Part shown: piece after piece, positions 10,790 to 22,760 of the stretch | Layout: each line of letters begins with the position of its first letter | How positions within the stretch are numbered: position 1 is the first letter of the stretch | From: Conus ventricosus | Taxonomy: Eukaryota > Mollusca > Gastropoda > Neogastropoda > Conidae | Reading direction: 5' to 3' | Assembly (NCBI GenBank): GCA_018398815.1 | Contig: CM031609.1 | Coordinates: 37,669,282-37,733,281, forward strand | DNA length: 64,000 nucleotides | Program-made: the position numbers and the translations under genes | Notes under the pieces: model-generated | Told to the model about the DNA's origin: nothing | Databases searched by the model: none | Seen by the model: only the letters and a program-made list of their open reading frames with translations

Positions 10790-11350
10790 CGGCGTCTGGC
10801 TATTGAGAAAAACTTGTCCTCGCCTTTCTTTGAAGATCAAACTTTGTCTTTTTTTAGTCATCAAAATCGGCCTGTAAACGATTAAATCTTCATCCGTGAT
10901 GTTTGAGTCAGCTAGTGCTTTATTTATAATCAGCTAAAGGAGCTAAGTTTAGCTGTTATTAGTTGAACTAAAAGCTGTGTGCTTTTGGAGTTTATTTTTT
11001 ATTTTTTTGCTAGCAGCACCTACAGCTAAAGAACACAGGCCGAGAGCTAAAGACAAACCTCCTAGAGGTAAAGCTGCAGGGGCGCCTATGCCTGATGCTA
11101 AGAGACCAACACTCGTTCCTGCGATGCGGCGCTTATAGTCGATGCTCCAGTATTAACATAGTAACAGCATTAAAGGCAGCAGAATACCTTCGTTTGGCTT
11201 TGCTGTATTTTGAAAGGTCTTGCTCTAGTTTTTGTTGCATTTGTGTAATGTTGGGTTTAAACTAAAGGTTTTTATGCCGGGGGTTTCTACTATCTCTTCT
11301 CTTGGCGACTCTGGCGCTGTAGGGACATTTGGGTAAACCTGAACAGACAT
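10790..11350 (-). pseudogene. Polinton hydrophobic protein (GXXXG-rich), frameshifted
   Basis: The start ATG at 11348-11350 lies 24 bp past the stop of the capsid gene on the same strand. The N-terminus is Pro/Glu-rich ('MSVQVYPNVPTAPESPREEI'). After stops and shifts there is a long Gly/Ala/Leu hydrophobic segment ('GTSVGLLASGIGAPAALPLG', about 11060-11130), a Lys-rich turn, and a C-terminal 'KALADSNITDEDLIVYRPIL' (about 10860-10925). The hydrophobic hairpin followed by a short acidic helix is what I recall of a recurrent Polinton membrane protein. Role unknown, presumably virion or membrane remodelling. Confidence 0.5.
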
Positions 11351-11374
11351 GCTTTTTATAAAATGAAAAATAAT

Positions 11375-12642
11375 TTAGTATACTACATCTTTAAATCTGT
11401 TAGCTTCAATATTTAGCTGTGCATCATATAATAAAAACAAATGTACATTAAGCGGTTTAACAGCCTCTTTTTCTTATCAATTTGAATGTTTATGTCTCTA
11501 ACATCTCTCCCACTTCCATGCAACTGATTAAACCTCTGTTGACCTTAGGTCAATCCATAAACCGTATTTTGATGTTAAATAATCATCAAGCCTAACACTG
11601 TGAAGGTGTAGATCTTTAGACGCAGGTCTGCTGTTGGACTTCTACCCCTCCCACCCCCAAACAATTTTCTTATTTCGCCAAAATGATGATAAGGCCTAAG
11701 TCCGCTAGCATAGATTTGGTTAGGACTAACCATCAATCGAACATTGTACTTTCGTTATTTTTGGATTAAAAAACTTTTCACTTGCTCTTGCGAATGGTTC
11801 TTCATCTTCAACAGCAATAAAATACCTTTAAGCGATTTTACTGCGACACTAAGATTAAAATTCCATATAGCGTCTGCCCTGCTTTTAGGATATGTTGAAT
11901 GATGACGCACGTTTTCGTAATATATTACTAAATTTTGACTCATATTGTTGCCCAATCAGCCTTGCTAAATTAGAGTTGCTAACAACATCAAACTCTAACG
12001 AGATGTCAGAAATGCTGTACTTTGCTTTGGTGTCTGATCTGATAACACGTTTGTAGTCATTAAAAGTTAGTTCGTATGACAATCTGTCTTTTAATGCCCC
12101 TTGAAGGTATGGGGCATGCGCTTTTAACAACTCAAAATCTAGGGAATGGAAAAAGCGATTTCCAAACGCATAACTTACAGCTAAAAGCCTTTTTGCTGCC
12201 TTTAGCACCTGAGGCGAGTTCGGCGCCTATTCTAAGTTTTAGTGCTTCTTCATTACCAATTCCTTGAAACGCAAGATCTTCCCCCTTTTATTCGCGGGTT
12301 TGCCATAGATCAGAATAGGTTTTAAAAAAATGTCTGCATTGTTTAAAGAAAATACTTCTTTCCCCTCAAGTTTTATAGAAATTTTCTTGACGATTGCCCG
12401 CCCCAGATTCTGGACAACTGTTCTGGTTGGGTCTGTTGTTGAAGCGAGTTCTATTTTGAAAGTAAGCCGTGCAGAGCCTGGCAAAAATCAAATCATCCGC
12501 TCCTAGGTCTGGAAATTTGACAGTAAGAATTTGATCCGCATCAATAGTAGTAATAGTAATAATTCCGTTTATTTCCCTTCACGCCACGGGGTTCTTTCAG
12601 TCTTCTATGCGGGTCAAGAATCGAGCCATATACTTGTGACAT
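11375..12642 (-). pseudogene. Polinton structural protein, probable major capsid protein, frameshifted
   Basis: ATG at 12640-12642 and natural stop at 11375, about 420 codons. Segments in order: 'MSQVYGSILDPHRRLKEPRG'; 'QILTVKFPDLGADDLIF' (other frame); 'PGSARLTFKIELASTTDP'; 'VVQNLGRAIVKKISIKL'; 'HSLDFELLKAHAPYLQGAL'; 'IRSDTKAKYSISDISLEFDV'; 'AVKSLKGILLLLK'; C-terminal 'YDAQLNIEANRFKDVVY'. Alternating beta-strand-like segments and the conserved ending fit the Polinton protein I associate with the double jelly-roll capsid. The assignment to MCP rather than another beta-rich virion protein is an inference. At least five frameshifts. It shares a 38-bp AT-rich divergent spacer with the gene at 12681. 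Confidence 0.6.
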
Positions 12643-12680
12643 TTTTATAAAACAAAATAAAAAGTTAATTATTTAAAAAC

Positions 12681-13916
12681 ATGGCGGGAATTGACTTTGG
12701 AGATTATGATATTGATCCCGTAGACGCCAACATGGATGAAAGGTACTCCTTTAACACAGCATCGCTCGGAGATCTCATTGGAGGATGAAATAGCTGAAGG
12801 GAGCAAAGGCGTAATTAACAGAAAGTAAAGTCAGATCATTATAAACCAAAGTTTAAAACAAAAACCTCCTGAAACTATATACCCTGATGATTTTGAACTA
12901 AAAGATAACCATTTGTATTTTAAAAACGACAAAGGTGTTCCGCTTACAGATAAACGAGACTCATCAAAGTTTTTAGGCATGAGTACATTTAATCAAAGGC
13001 TCACTGCAAGCGAGCGAAATCGCCTTGGCTTTCCTAAACCAAAATTAAATCCGAAGAAAGTTGCTAACGTCTAAACACGCTACAAGAACTCCCAACAGAT
13101 AACCAAATGCAAAACATAGAACTTAAAAATTTAAGTCCAACAGCAGACAGAATAATAAATACAATAGAAGCAGAACTCACTGAAGAAGAAGAAACGGCAT
13201 TAAAAACTATGCACGATCCACCGCTGCCCACGCAAGAAATACAGGCGCCTATAAGAGAATTAAAAGCCCTTGACGTGCTTTAAGAACCATCGGGGGGAAT
13301 TATTAAACAATTCAGCAAAACTGACTGAACTAGATAAGCATAAAGAAAAAGAAGAAAAAAAACTCGCTGAGGCAACAAGGCCAACTTAAGGAGTGATGTT
13401 AAAGAAAAAATAGAACAAAGACTACATGAACTTAAAGAAAGATCAGCAAGACTAGAAGTGTTGTCTACTAACCGAGAAGACTTACGAACTCAAGTGAGCA
13501 GAATAAGAGAAACTATCCAAAGAATTTTATATGAAGACAAACACTAGCAGAACGAATACGAACACTGTTTATAGAGCAAGGTGTCACATTAGCAAGCGTT
13601 ATAACAGCCTTAGATTTGCAATAAGTACACTGGTGTTAGCTATTACAGGTGGCGGTGGTCAAAGTCTAGTGCCTCCGCCGCCATCGCCTCCATCGCCGCC
13701 TGATAAATCATGGTAAAAAAAACAGCTCGATCATCTTGCGAGTTTATTAAAAAAATTAGCTGGGAAAGCTATACTCTTTACCAGGTATAATTAGGGAGTA
13801 TCGTTAGCTGGCTTTTGTCTACTGCAAGCAAAGTAGTTGGCTTTATGGCCGAGCACTTATGGGCATTAGTTCTCTTAATAGTTGGGTTACTATTTAGTAA
13901 GATAAAGACCAAGTAA
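12681..13916 (+). pseudogene. Polinton two-transmembrane protein with Pro-rich linker, frameshifted
   Basis: Opens 'MAGIDFGDYDIDPVDANMDE'. Middle segments in several frames are Lys/Glu-rich ('FELKDNHLYFKNDKGVPL', 'IINTIEAELTEEEETALK'), followed by a coiled-coil-like 'VKEKIEQRLHELKERSARLE' (about 13400-13460). Then comes a hydrophobic helix 'LRFAISTLVLAITGGGG' (13608-13660), a poly-Pro/Ser linker, 'GSIVSWLLSTASKVVGFMAE' and a final helix 'ALVLLIVGLLF' (about 13868-13900). This order is what I recall for a recurrent Polinton protein. It is probably membrane-anchored; function unknown. The end overlaps the small convergent ORF at 13890-14045. Confidence 0.6.
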
Positions 13917-14045
13917 TCCTAGGCCAGTTAATCCAACAACAAATGCTGTCTTTTCATATTCGTGGTCATCGCGAACAAAGTCCACGTCTTCAACAGTCTT
14001 TGTGCTTTGGACCTTGGGATTGGATGACTTAATCTTGGGAGTCAT
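13890..14045 (-). CDS. Small single-helix membrane protein, 51 aa (intact)
   Basis: Short uninterrupted minus-strand frame from ATG at 14043-14045 to TAG at 13890. A polar N-terminus ('MTPKIKSSNPKVQSTKTVED') is followed by 'DHEYEKTAFVVGLTGLGLLG', a single predicted transmembrane helix at the C-terminus. It overlaps the 3' end of the convergent gene by 27 bp and is flanked upstream by the large minus-strand structural gene. Tiny tail-anchored proteins are common between Polinton genes, so I consider it a real gene of unknown role. Confidence 0.5.
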   Translation of the reverse strand: MTPKIKSSNPKVQSTKTVEDVDFVRDDHEYEKTAFVVGLTGLGLLGLYLTK

Positions 14046-14059
14046 AGTGTTTTTTATTG

Positions 14060-15098
14060 TTTGTACTATTACTGGCCCAGAATTTATGTCGTTTTTTTCC
14101 CAACCTTCTGTTCACTGCCTGCCACAATGATTCATTGTTTGTAGTTTATTATTGTTCCTACCTGAGTCTAAGGTCAGAAGGCAGCATGTATAAACCAGTG
14201 CCCACAGCAAAGTCTACTTCGATCTTGCGTATTGTAAAACATTTTGGTACCTTTTATACTTGAATCTAAATCAACTGTAGAATTAATGGCGTACCTCTAA
14301 ATTGCTAAGTATTGTTTTTTGTGCATCAAAGCCAGTAGAAGAATTAGTTATGCTCGACCTTGTCTGTGCTTGCGAACCTAGCAAACACCAAACGTAAGTA
14401 CGAATAAGTCATTTATTCGTACTATTCCCGCTTGAGTTAGGCCCTCAGATGTGTCTAAGATAAATGTGTCCATGCTGTTTTATGCTCTTGCTCTATGGAC
14501 CCGGGTGAACGCCTGTGCCTGAAGAGAAAGATGTGTAAGGAGGATTCCAGTCATATTTATACTTTCTGTGCACGCCCCACAAATAAGGGGTGCCTAAGCC
14601 ATGATCAAGATCCGACTTTTGTCTAAAGTCTGTCTTAACATTAATATTGAATTCGTTACAGATCCTTCAAAAGCCTTCATGTCTATTCTGTTGCTGAATG
14701 GATTAAACGTTTTGTCATTTGGTAATGGCGCTCGCAGTTCAGTCAAAATAAAGTCTGAAGGTGTAAAAAAAAATGAAATCTGTACACTAACCTCACCAAA
14801 GGATCAGGATGATTTAAATGATTAGCATACGAATACTCCACACCCAGTTGATGCACAAAACACGGGAAAGTTTAACTGGTTCTGATAAAAAATGCATCGG
14901 ATGACTGAACCACACTTTTGCGATGTAGTCTTTTTTAATAGGGGGTTAAGATATTTGCTTAATGGAGTACTCACCTTTTTATGAAAAGTGACAGTCCCGG
15001 GTCACAGCAATGTCAAGAGTATCAGTTGCTATATTTTTAGGATTGTAGTGCGGCCCAACAGAATATTTTGCATCTTTAGTATATTTAAACGCGCTCAT
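14060..15098 (-). pseudogene. Polinton second structural protein (penton-like candidate), frameshifted
   Basis: ATG at 15096-15098; opens 'MSAFKYTKDAKYSVGPHYNP' then 'KNIATDTLDIAVT'. Downstream, in changing frames: 'KKVSTPLSKYLNPLLKKT', 'TELRAPLPNDKTFNPFSNRI', 'KYKYDWNPPYTSFSS', 'FDAQKTILSNLEVR', and 'STVDLDSSIKGTKMF'. Beta-rich segments with a conserved Trp/Pro core are what I recall for the second conserved Polinton virion protein, which family analyses have proposed as a penton-like minor capsid protein. That role is inference. Many frameshifts. It shares an 18-bp divergent spacer with the gene at 15117. Confidence 0.5.
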
Positions 15099-15116
15099 TT
15101 TTATTTTGTTTAAAAA

Positions 15117-15808
15117 ATGTTTGTAACAATAACAACTCAAGACAGTCCTACAGATTTAAAACATGCTGTTGAGAACGATTGCGGGAAACCAAAATGGTCG
15201 CGCTCCATGAAATATTCTACAAAGTTTGGATGGTTTAATATAAGCAAAACCAAGAAGAATAATAAATTACAAAATATGAAAGAACAAACGACGTTAAACA
15301 GTTAACAATACCTGATGGTTATTACGGGATTTGCTCACTAAAAGAAGCAATGAGTAAGTTAGACATTACTCTTAAACTTAACAATGCAAATCTAAAAACA
15401 ATATTAACATTCAAACCTGAAGAAGCAAAATACGATTTTGATAGAGAGCTAGCTAAAATGCTAGGCTTTACAACTACAATCTACCCACTCATAGTTTTAG
15501 TGTTTCGCCAAATGAAACTACGTTTGAGGGGGAAAGTCCGCTCAATCATTGCAGTACATCATTACTCTATGTTCATTTAGATGAGCTGAGCACTGATGAA
15601 AACTTATATGATGGAAGGCCCTCAAATGTTTTAAGAGCTCCGTCAGGGAAAGCTGCATATTGCGATTATGAAATTATACAATTCCCTAATTTACAGTTTA
15701 AAAGATTAGTTTGTGGGAGGGTCCCGGGTCATTTAATATAAAAATCAAAGAAAACGGGGGAAAATCGTAAAATGTGATAACCTGCACATTGTTTTGAAAA
15801 TAAAATAA
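15117..15808 (+). pseudogene. Unassigned Polinton gene, frameshifted
   Basis: Opens 'MFVTITTQDSPTDLKHAVEN'. After shifts it gives 'LTIPDGYYGICSLKEAMSKL', 'KYDFDRELAKMLGFTTTIYP', 'SLLYVHLDELSTDENLYDG', 'YEIIQFPNLQFKRL' and a C-terminal 'NLHIVLKIK' with stop at 15806-15808. The pattern of short beta-like segments suggests a virion surface or minor structural protein, but I have no firm family name. It begins 18 bp from the divergent structural gene and ends 17 bp before the next plus-strand gene. Confidence 0.45.
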
Positions 15809-15825
15809 TAAGTTGTACTAAAAAA

Positions 15826-16683
15826 ATGTCGCGCGCGGGCCAGATGAATCCGGAGTTACATTAGCGCCTGTGAGGTTTTATAACTTAGAATTAAAAGACC
15901 TTGCAGACGTTGCAGACTTTGAACGAATGGTGAGATAGGCACTTTGTATGGGTTTGAGTACACTAAAAATGGTGATTATAAACGCAAAGAGGTTGGCGAC
16001 AACAAAAAGTTTTCCTAAACTAGAGCAACTGCGCAATGTAGAAGCAAATAATGCTGGCCAGTATGAATATAAAATAGTTCGTAAACCTGACCTCAAATGG
16101 CATTATAGAACCATATTTAGAATGGGAAAATAAAATTTGAATCATAAGCCCATTTACAATTTTTAGCCGCCAAAAAGTTTCAGAAAAGCATTCAACTCTG
16201 GCCCTTTACATGTAAGTCTTATGCCAGATGACAATAGTCGGAAAGAGATTGAAATAAAGCCGTATGGGAATAAACAGTACATCCTCCACAGAAGAGAAAC
16301 GGTTTTAAAAGATGCTTCTAAAAAAATTACAATTCATTCCACAAATGAAATTAGGAGACACGATCACAATGAAATTTGAAATTTCTGTCTTAAAAGATGT
16401 AAAGAGGGATGGGGTTGTGGGGGGTTAGTGACGTCCTTCTAAAAGGAATTCTAATTAGCTGGCAAAACTTAGACGTGAAAAACTTAAAGTTACCGCGTCA
16501 TTCTTTACAATGGTGAGGATAATAAGGTCATAACAAGCAACAAAATCAATAATTATCTAAATAGAAATAATCTTACAGAACTAAATTGGATTAATCTTAC
16601 ACATTTAGGCCTTATAGGATTTTAATTTTACTGAACAAGTTTTGACAGAGAGCATGATAAAAACAATAACTGGATTAGATTAA
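15826..16683 (+). pseudogene. Unassigned Polinton gene upstream of ATPase, frameshifted
   Basis: ATG at 15826. Coding-like segments in different frames: 'LYGFEYTKNGDYKRKEVGDN', 'NAGQYEYKIVRKPDLKWHYR', 'EIEIKPYGNKQYILHRRETV', 'LGDTITMKFEISVLKDVKRD', and 'NNYLNRNNLTELNWINLTHL', ending at TAA 16681-16683, 17 bp before the ATPase start. The Tyr/Lys-rich beta-type composition suggests a structural protein. I do not recognise it and cannot exclude a very decayed protease, although no protease motif is visible. Confidence 0.4.
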
Positions 16684-16700
16684 GTTCCGTATATAAAACT

Positions 16701-17304
16701 ATGGAGCAGTTAAACTTTATGATAAAAACCCCTCATTGTTCATTAATTTGTGGACAAACTGGGTTTTGGAAAAACAATATTTATCCTCGACCTGTTACAA
16801 ACAGTTTATCGTTATAATTTTGATCATATGTTGATTTTCCTGCCCAACACTTAAATGGAACAAAGCATATCACGATAGAAGGTTTATATGGACAGATAAC
16901 ATATTTTTAGTTAATCCTAGCAATAAACTGAGTGAGTGTCTAGAACGCTTTTTTATATTGTTTGAAGGAACGCAGACACTATTTATTATAGATGACTGTT
17001 CAGCAGAAAGAGACATAAATTAAAAGAGAAACACTTTGTCGAAACTACTTTCAGTGGAAGGCATGCTGGGATAAGTGTGTGGATTTTATGCCAAAAATAT
17101 AACTCAGTTTTAAAAGACTTTAGAGAACAGTTAAAGACTGTAGTTTTATTTTCACATGAAAGACAGAGATGCATTTGATGAATTTTGCGTGAAAATGATA
17201 TTGAAAATGATCGGAAAAACATAGGATTAAGCAAAAACTAAAATCTGAAAAGTTTAGTAAATTAGTATTGAAAACGATAATCCAACACAGTATGTTTGTT
17301 TGTA
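16701..17304 (+). pseudogene. Polinton packaging ATPase (A32-like, FtsK/HerA fold), frameshifted
   Basis: Hydrolyses ATP to drive genome packaging in viruses of this lineage. Starts 'MEQLNFMIKTPHCSLICG'. The Walker A loop lies at about 16751-16775; an extra T inside it turns the expected GxTGxGK into 'GQTGFWKN' and shifts the frame. Further on are 'TDNIFLVNPSNKLSECLERF' in place, Walker B 'LFIIDD' (16979-16996), and 'VWILCQKYNSVLKDFREQL' (about 17078-17135). The last part is in pieces ('ENDIENDRKNIGL', then '...NPTQYVC') and runs straight into the inner border of the right TIR. A shortened second copy of this 3' end sits in each TIR. Confidence 0.85.
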
Positions 17305-17334
17305 GAAGAGACTTGATTAAGAACTTAGAACACT

Positions 17335-17552
17335 GCACTACACTACACTGCACAGCACAACACTACACTGCACTACACTACACTGCACTGCACTGCACAA
17401 CACTACACACCGCTGCTCAGCCCTCTCAACACGCTCTTCAGGTGGTTCACGCTGCACTACACTGCACTGCGCTGCACTGCACTACACAACCCTGCACTAC
17501 ACAGCACTGCCCTACACAACACTACACTACACAGCACTACACTGCACTGATC
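17335..17552. repeat. Pentanucleotide (ACTAC/ACTGC) array in right TIR
   Basis: Complementary array to 3303-3715 but roughly half its length. The shared island 'caacacgctcttcaggtggt' lies near 17428. The length difference between the TIRs is concentrated here. Confidence 0.92.
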
Positions 17553-18007
17553 GCAGCACCGTTCAGCTCAAGCTTTGCTAAACAAGACGACTGTTACACT
17601 GTAAAACACAGGCTGGTTTTATCTCGCTACTGCGCATGCCAGTGGAATTGAAGAGAGTGAGGTATGTAGAATTGTTTACGACACAGCTTGCACGGTCCCA
17701 GCGAGCCAGCTGAGCGAACCAAGTCAATGTCAGGCAGGCCGTAAAGCGTGTCTGTGATGTCACTACAGCGTACTGCCGGCAGGCTGGTTTTATCTTGCTG
17801 GACTCAAGTACACTGTAATTAAGTAATCAGGTGACGGCCTATTGACGGGGCTCTGCAGGTGTGTGAAAATCCGGCCAGCTTTGCCTAGTGTTTGTCTTGT
17901 CATATGCTTGACGCGCGCTACTGTTTCAGGAGAGAGGTTATCGTCATGCGCGCGCTCGCGGGCCGAATGTCAGTATGTGCGGCAGTTGTTGTTATTCATT
18001 GCATGTG

Positions 18008-18216
18008 TCGGGTGTGGATTTTATGCCAGAAATATAACTCGGTTTTAAAAAGACTTTAAAGAGCATTAAAGATGAAAATGAAGTTATTGAAAACGATCAA
18101 CCCTACACAGTATGTATGTTTGTAAAGGTCGTTATTTTTTGGTTATTGAAGTCTTACTTGTCAGAACTATAAAATGCCGCTTTTAGGCCACTTTCGCCCG
18201 AAAACTTGGTGAAGGA
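18008..18216 (+). pseudogene. ATPase C-terminal fragment embedded in right TIR
   Basis: Mirror copy of the left TIR fragment. Nucleotides from 'gtggattttatgccagaaat' to 'cagtatgtatgtttgta' align with the internal ATPase copy at 17080-17300, with the same internal deletion as the left TIR copy. It is broken by an extra A in 'ggttttaaaaagac'. The ATPase 3' end is therefore present three times in the element: once internally and once in each TIR. Confidence 0.72.
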
Positions 18217-18248
18217 GCAAGTGAGCCAGAATGATATTTTATAGTTCT

Positions 18249-20006
<1,758 letters not shown>

Positions 20007-20090
20007 GCAGAAGGAACTGCTACGGCAACGAACAAAAAAAAAAACGGAGACCCGACCACCTGCACCAGACTGCAATTATTTACAAGGGAA
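20007..20090 (+). other. Exon-like segment A, copy 1
   Basis: Preceded by a polypyrimidine stretch and AG ('tttttgcattcacag') and followed by GTATCG at the same place as in copies 2 and 3. One frame reads 'AEGTATATN' followed by Lys/Asn from an A-run, then 'NGDPTT'. It aligns with 24959-25035 and 30786-30867. It is either a duplicated Thr-rich exon or a piece of an unknown repeat; lengths of 84, 77 and 82 bp mean the reading frame is not preserved between copies. Confidence 0.5.
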
Positions 20091-20119
20091 GTATCGTTTT
20101 CTTCCTAGTAGCTGTCCTT

Positions 20120-20384
20120 TCCCTCTCTCTCTCTCTTTCTCCACCTTTATCCCAGCCTGACTACTGGTCGGTCGGTCTCTCTCTCTCTCTCTCTCGCTCT
20201 CGCTCTCGCGTCCTGTTAATTTTTTTTAATTGGATTTTTTTTCTGAAATGCATTCGTGCATTGATTTATGCTTTTTCATGTATATTGTTCGATTTTTCTT
20301 ACTACATGTACATTTTTATTCTTGCCAAGAGGGGCTGGATGAAAAAAGTATTTATCCGTTATCCATTACCCTCTAAAAAAAAAT

Positions 20385-20442
<58 letters not shown>

Positions 20443-20450
20443 GTGTGTGT
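20120..20450. repeat. (CT)n tracts
   Basis: Three separate CT-rich tracts at about 20120-20145, 20176-20212 and 20386-20450, separated by T-rich unique DNA, within the interval between segments A and B of module 1. Confidence 0.85.
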
Positions 20451-20949
20451 GTCTCTCTGTGTGTCTCTTCATCCTCTCCCCTGTGTACTTTACAATGTTC
20501 CCTCCCTGTCATTTTTTTGTGTTTTGTCATGGGGTGTTGCTGTCTTCCTGTGTGAAGTTTAGTGCTTTGTTCAGTCTTAGATTTCAGTATCTTCCTCCAC
20601 AGCGATTAGTATGTTTTTTTTTCCTTTTCAAGATCTATTGCATTTTTTTCTTCAAAGTTTTTTTAAATTGATTCCCGATTCAGTTCCATGCCATTTGATC
20701 TAAGGTGTAGTCTTCCTTACCTGCGCTGAGTTTCTTCTGCTTTCCTAGAAGCTTAAAGCCGTCTGTTTCGTAGGGTTCAGAATGTTTTTTTCTGCGTACG
20801 CAGGCTAATACATCCGGACACTCCATGTATAGACAGGCAAGGATTAATCCCATCTACCCAAGAAAGAGTGGAGTTTTGTGTGTATGACCGTTTTTTTCAT
20901 CCCGCCATTAAGGCAGCCATACTCAAAATTCGGGGAAGAATCTTGATTT

Positions 20950-21255
20950 CATACACACATGGTTCCCCTGGTTTCCCATGTCGGTCTTCTGGTGAAGGAA
21001 CAGAACAGGAGGTACCGGAGGGAATAATTCAGGAAAGTCATCAAAGAGTGACTCTGTGATGTGGCGAGTGTAATAATTCGGGGATCTGGAACATGGACGC
21101 ATGTTTACAGATCCTTTAGGGTTGAGTGAGCTGCAGATTCGCAGGGGAAAATCTTTGATCCTGTTCCAGAAATATTTCCTTGTGCGCACCTGGCACCTCC
21201 TGATTAGACTGCCCTTTATTCCCCAAAATGTCTGACATGGTGATCGGTGTAAACA
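20950..21255. repeat. Conserved segment B, copy 1
   Basis: About 300 bp that recurs at 25572-25866 and 33053-33355. Shared landmarks include 'ggatctggaacatggacgca', 'ttgatcctgttc' and 'ccttgtgcgcacctgg'. It sits at the entrance of the degenerate 'ggtttagtgtcc' array in all three places. No consistent reading frame is conserved among copies. Confidence 0.85.
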
Positions 21256-21269
21256 TGCGGCCTCGCATA

Positions 21270-22385
21270 TAGTTTTAATGTTTTTCATAGGGTTAGTGTC
21301 CTTTAATTTGACCGTTTCCTCCATTCATAGGGTTTAGTAACTTTTTACCTGGAGGAATTCTGTCATCTTTCATAGGGTTTAGTGTCCTTGTTTCATAATA
21401 CTTTGTGTCCTTTCCTAAGATTTAGTGTCCTTTTCTATAGGGTTTAGTGTCCTTTTTTTCTTTGTAAGATTTGTGACCTTCTACACGGCTAAGTGTCCTA
21501 ATTCCATAAGATTTATTGGTCTGGTTTCATAAACATAGTGTCCTGTTATGGGAACTGTTGTAACCTCGTATGATGGGGTTCAATGTTCTCTTACATAACA
21601 TTTTGCGTCCTCCCTAAATAAAAGTATCGTTTTCTATTGTGTAGAGTTTATTGCCCTCTTCCTTCATAGGGTGGGTGTCTTCCTTTTTAGGGTTAGTGTC
21701 GTTTTATATGGTTTAATCTCATGAGGTTAATTGCATCGTTTTATAGGGTTTAGTGTCCTTTTGTGTTTTTCTGTCCTTATTTCACATGGTTTAGTGTCCT
21801 GATGTTTTGTAGGGTTTTAATATCATTTTCATAGGGGTTTTGTATCCTCTTTTGATAAGGTGTGGTTTCCTTTTATAAGGTTGAATTTTCTGCCCCAAAG
21901 GTTCAGCGACCTCTTAACACGGTCTAGCTTCCCTTTTTCATACGGTTTAGTGTCGTTTTTTTTTCATAAGGTATAGTATCCCATTTGCAAGGATCTCCTT
22001 TCCTTTTCCAGATTGTGTGTCCTCCCTTCTAACCGTTCACCGTTGTCTTCTCTCACAGAGCTCAATGTCCTTTTTTGATAGGTATTTGGATTCTTTGTCA
22101 TGAATTATTGACCTTTTTGAAAAGGTAAACATTTTCATAGGGTTCTGTCCCCCTTTCTGTGGGTTTTGTCTCTTTGTTCATGGGTTTAGTGTCCTTTTTT
22201 CGTAGATTCCAGTGTTTTTTTTCTTATTGGATTTTCTCTGACATTGGACTCGGTCTTTTTATTTATTCGAGGTCCGTTTTCGTTCAATGGCTTTACCGTT
22301 GTTGAATAAAGTTTAGTGCTTCTGTTTCTGAAGTTAAGCATGTTTTTGTAAGGGTTTAGTGTCCCTGACGTGAGCATTAGTGACT
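21270..22385. repeat. Degenerate array of 'tagggtttagtgtcctt' units, block 1
   Basis: About 1.1 kb of imperfect units, roughly 20-35 bp each, around the core 'tttcatagggtttagtgtcc'. The spacing and the T tracts vary, so it is an old, drifted tandem array. Blocks at 25200-26900 and 32940-34560 share the core. The unit is not the TTAGGG telomere hexamer, although it contains GGGTTTAG. Confidence 0.9.
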
Positions 22386-22464
22386 GTTTTAGTCAAGATT
22401 TTATCTAAATTCGAGTTTTGTCTTTCCTTGAACCGACATCTGAATTTTTTTTGTTTTGTGGCAG

Positions 22465-22760
22465 CATTGAAGAGAATGACCACTGTCCAGTACTCGGTAC
22501 CAGCCTACCACGGGACCATTGCAGTCTGTTCTTCATGACGGAGCACTGGGCAGGACAAAGCACTGCAGGACTTGAAGTAATGAACCATTGAACTGGGTAT
22601 AGATTATTCTGGAATGGTTACGTTCTCTTTTGCATCTGATGAAACCCATAAGTACTAGTATGTAAAAGTTCAAACAACGTCAGCTGCAACAAGTGCAGAA
22701 AATGTAGAATGTCGGGAAAAGGATTGAAAAGGGTCATCACTTTTTTGCTCGGTGCGTGAT
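22465..22760 (+). other. Exon-like segment C, copy 1
   Basis: Starts after 'ttttttttgttttgtggcag', a strong splice-acceptor-like sequence conserved in all copies. One frame stays open for 41 codons and begins 'SIEENDHCPVLGTSLPRDHC'. The first residues match copies 2 and 3 (acidic xEDDxC). Downstream homology with copies 2 and 3 extends to about 22760 ('attattctggaatggttacg', 'agttcaaacaacgtcagctg'). Protein family unknown. Confidence 0.5.

Larger units (their letters stand above)
2605..18248. mobile_element. Polinton/Maverick DNA transposon, decayed full-length copy
   Basis: A 15.6 kb element bounded by inverted repeats that start 'agaactataaaat' on the left and end with its complement on the right. 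Inside are recognisable remnants of integrase, protein-primed DNA polymerase B, packaging ATPase, probable capsid proteins and several small membrane proteins, the gene set that defines Polintons (self-synthesising, virus-like transposons of eukaryotes, usually 15-20 kb). The AG...CT ends fit the family. The expected 6-bp target duplication is not evident: the left flank ends in 'ggggag' and the right flank begins 'tttccc'. No adenovirus-type cysteine protease gene was recognised. Most genes carry frameshifts or stops, so the copy cannot be autonomous. Confidence 0.95.
17305..18248. repeat. Polinton right terminal inverted repeat (about 0.94 kb)
   Basis: Reverse-complement partner of 2605-3742, with the inner border 'gaagagacttgattaagaac' at 17305 and the outer end 'ttttatagttct' at 18248. 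It differs from the left repeat by scattered substitutions, small indels and a shorter pentanucleotide array. The inner border directly abuts the end of the internal ATPase gene copy. Confidence 0.92.

Noticed and set aside
2605..18248. Adenovirus-type cysteine protease expected in Polintons
   Set aside because: I looked for a His-Trp and a Gln...Cys-Gly type motif in the unassigned genes (6842-7226, 15117-16683) and found none readable; it may be lost or too decayed.
20923..21324. 133-codon minus-strand frame across segment B copy 1
   Set aside because: The frame is not conserved in the other two copies of segment B (25572, 33053), so coding is unlikely.
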